Assembly: GCA_023265355.1 (NCBI GenBank)
Contig: JAHFTZ010000200.1
Coordinates: forward strand, 1 to 5,321
Source: Terriglobus sp.
GTDB lineage: Bacteria > Acidobacteriota > Terriglobia > Terriglobales > Acidobacteriaceae
Reading direction: 5' to 3'
Length of the DNA stretch: 5,321 nt
Shown here: in pieces, positions 5,306 to 5,321 of the stretch
Layout: every line of letters starts with the position of its first letter
Position numbering within the stretch: the stretch's first letter is position 1
Notes under the pieces: generated by a model
Databases searched by the model: none
What the model saw: only the letters and a program-made list of their open reading frames with translations
Told to the model about the DNA's origin: nothing
Translations under genes and position numbers: made by a program

Positions 5306-5321
5306 GTGATTAGATGAAGAA

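Noticed and set aside
1..5321. CRISPR array, tRNA or rRNA genes
   Set aside because: No regularly spaced repeats, cloverleaf-like segments or conserved rRNA stretches were seen on either strand.

Overview
The window looks like an accessory stretch of a bacterial chromosome or large plasmid. It holds two well-preserved metabolic genes set among the decayed remains of several mobile elements. Moderate GC content, a secreted Sgx9260-type amidohydrolase, and a small Lys/Ala/Pro-rich protein next to an HU-like fragment with a Lys/Ala-rich N-terminal tail suggest a soil acidobacterium (Terriglobales, for example Granulicella, Edaphobacter or Terriglobus). This assignment rests on protein style alone and is tentative.

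Layout. 1-264 (+): remnant of an IS1202/ISNCY-type transposase with an internal deletion, a nonsense codon and a frameshift, cut off abruptly near 264. 265-660 (-): an HU-like DNA-binding protein fragment that has lost its middle and its normal start, running into sequence with a faint ParD-antitoxin flavour. This minus frame has no stop from 660 to base 1. 709-894 (-): a 61-residue basic protein that would be transcribed towards the HU fragment. 936-1641: no intact gene, but 1265-1444 (-) preserves the catalytic-core signature of an IS6-family transposase. 1642-3159 (+): intact secreted metal-dependent amidohydrolase with all six expected metal-centre residues. 3160-4181 (+): probable decayed MFS transporter, a long inverted repeat, and the decayed C-terminal half of a transposon-type AAA+ ATPase (TniB/TnsC/MuB-like). 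4182-4408: AT-rich, dyad-rich spacer. 4409-5293 (-): intact aldo/keto reductase closely resembling E. coli PdxI/YdbC (pyridoxal reductase), with a strong ribosome binding site.

How the genes relate. The two intact enzymes lie on opposite strands, are separated by pseudogene debris, and show no sign of being an operon. The amidohydrolase probably acts outside the cytoplasm on a peptide-like or N-acyl substrate. The reductase probably interconverts pyridoxal and pyridoxine in the cytosol. At least three unrelated mobile elements are represented only by broken pieces, which points to repeated insertion and deletion. I found no convincing new multi-gene system, CRISPR array, tRNA or rRNA. The most curious items are the chimeric open frame at 1-660, the 14-bp inverted repeat at 3468-3503, and the degraded AAA+ ATPase.
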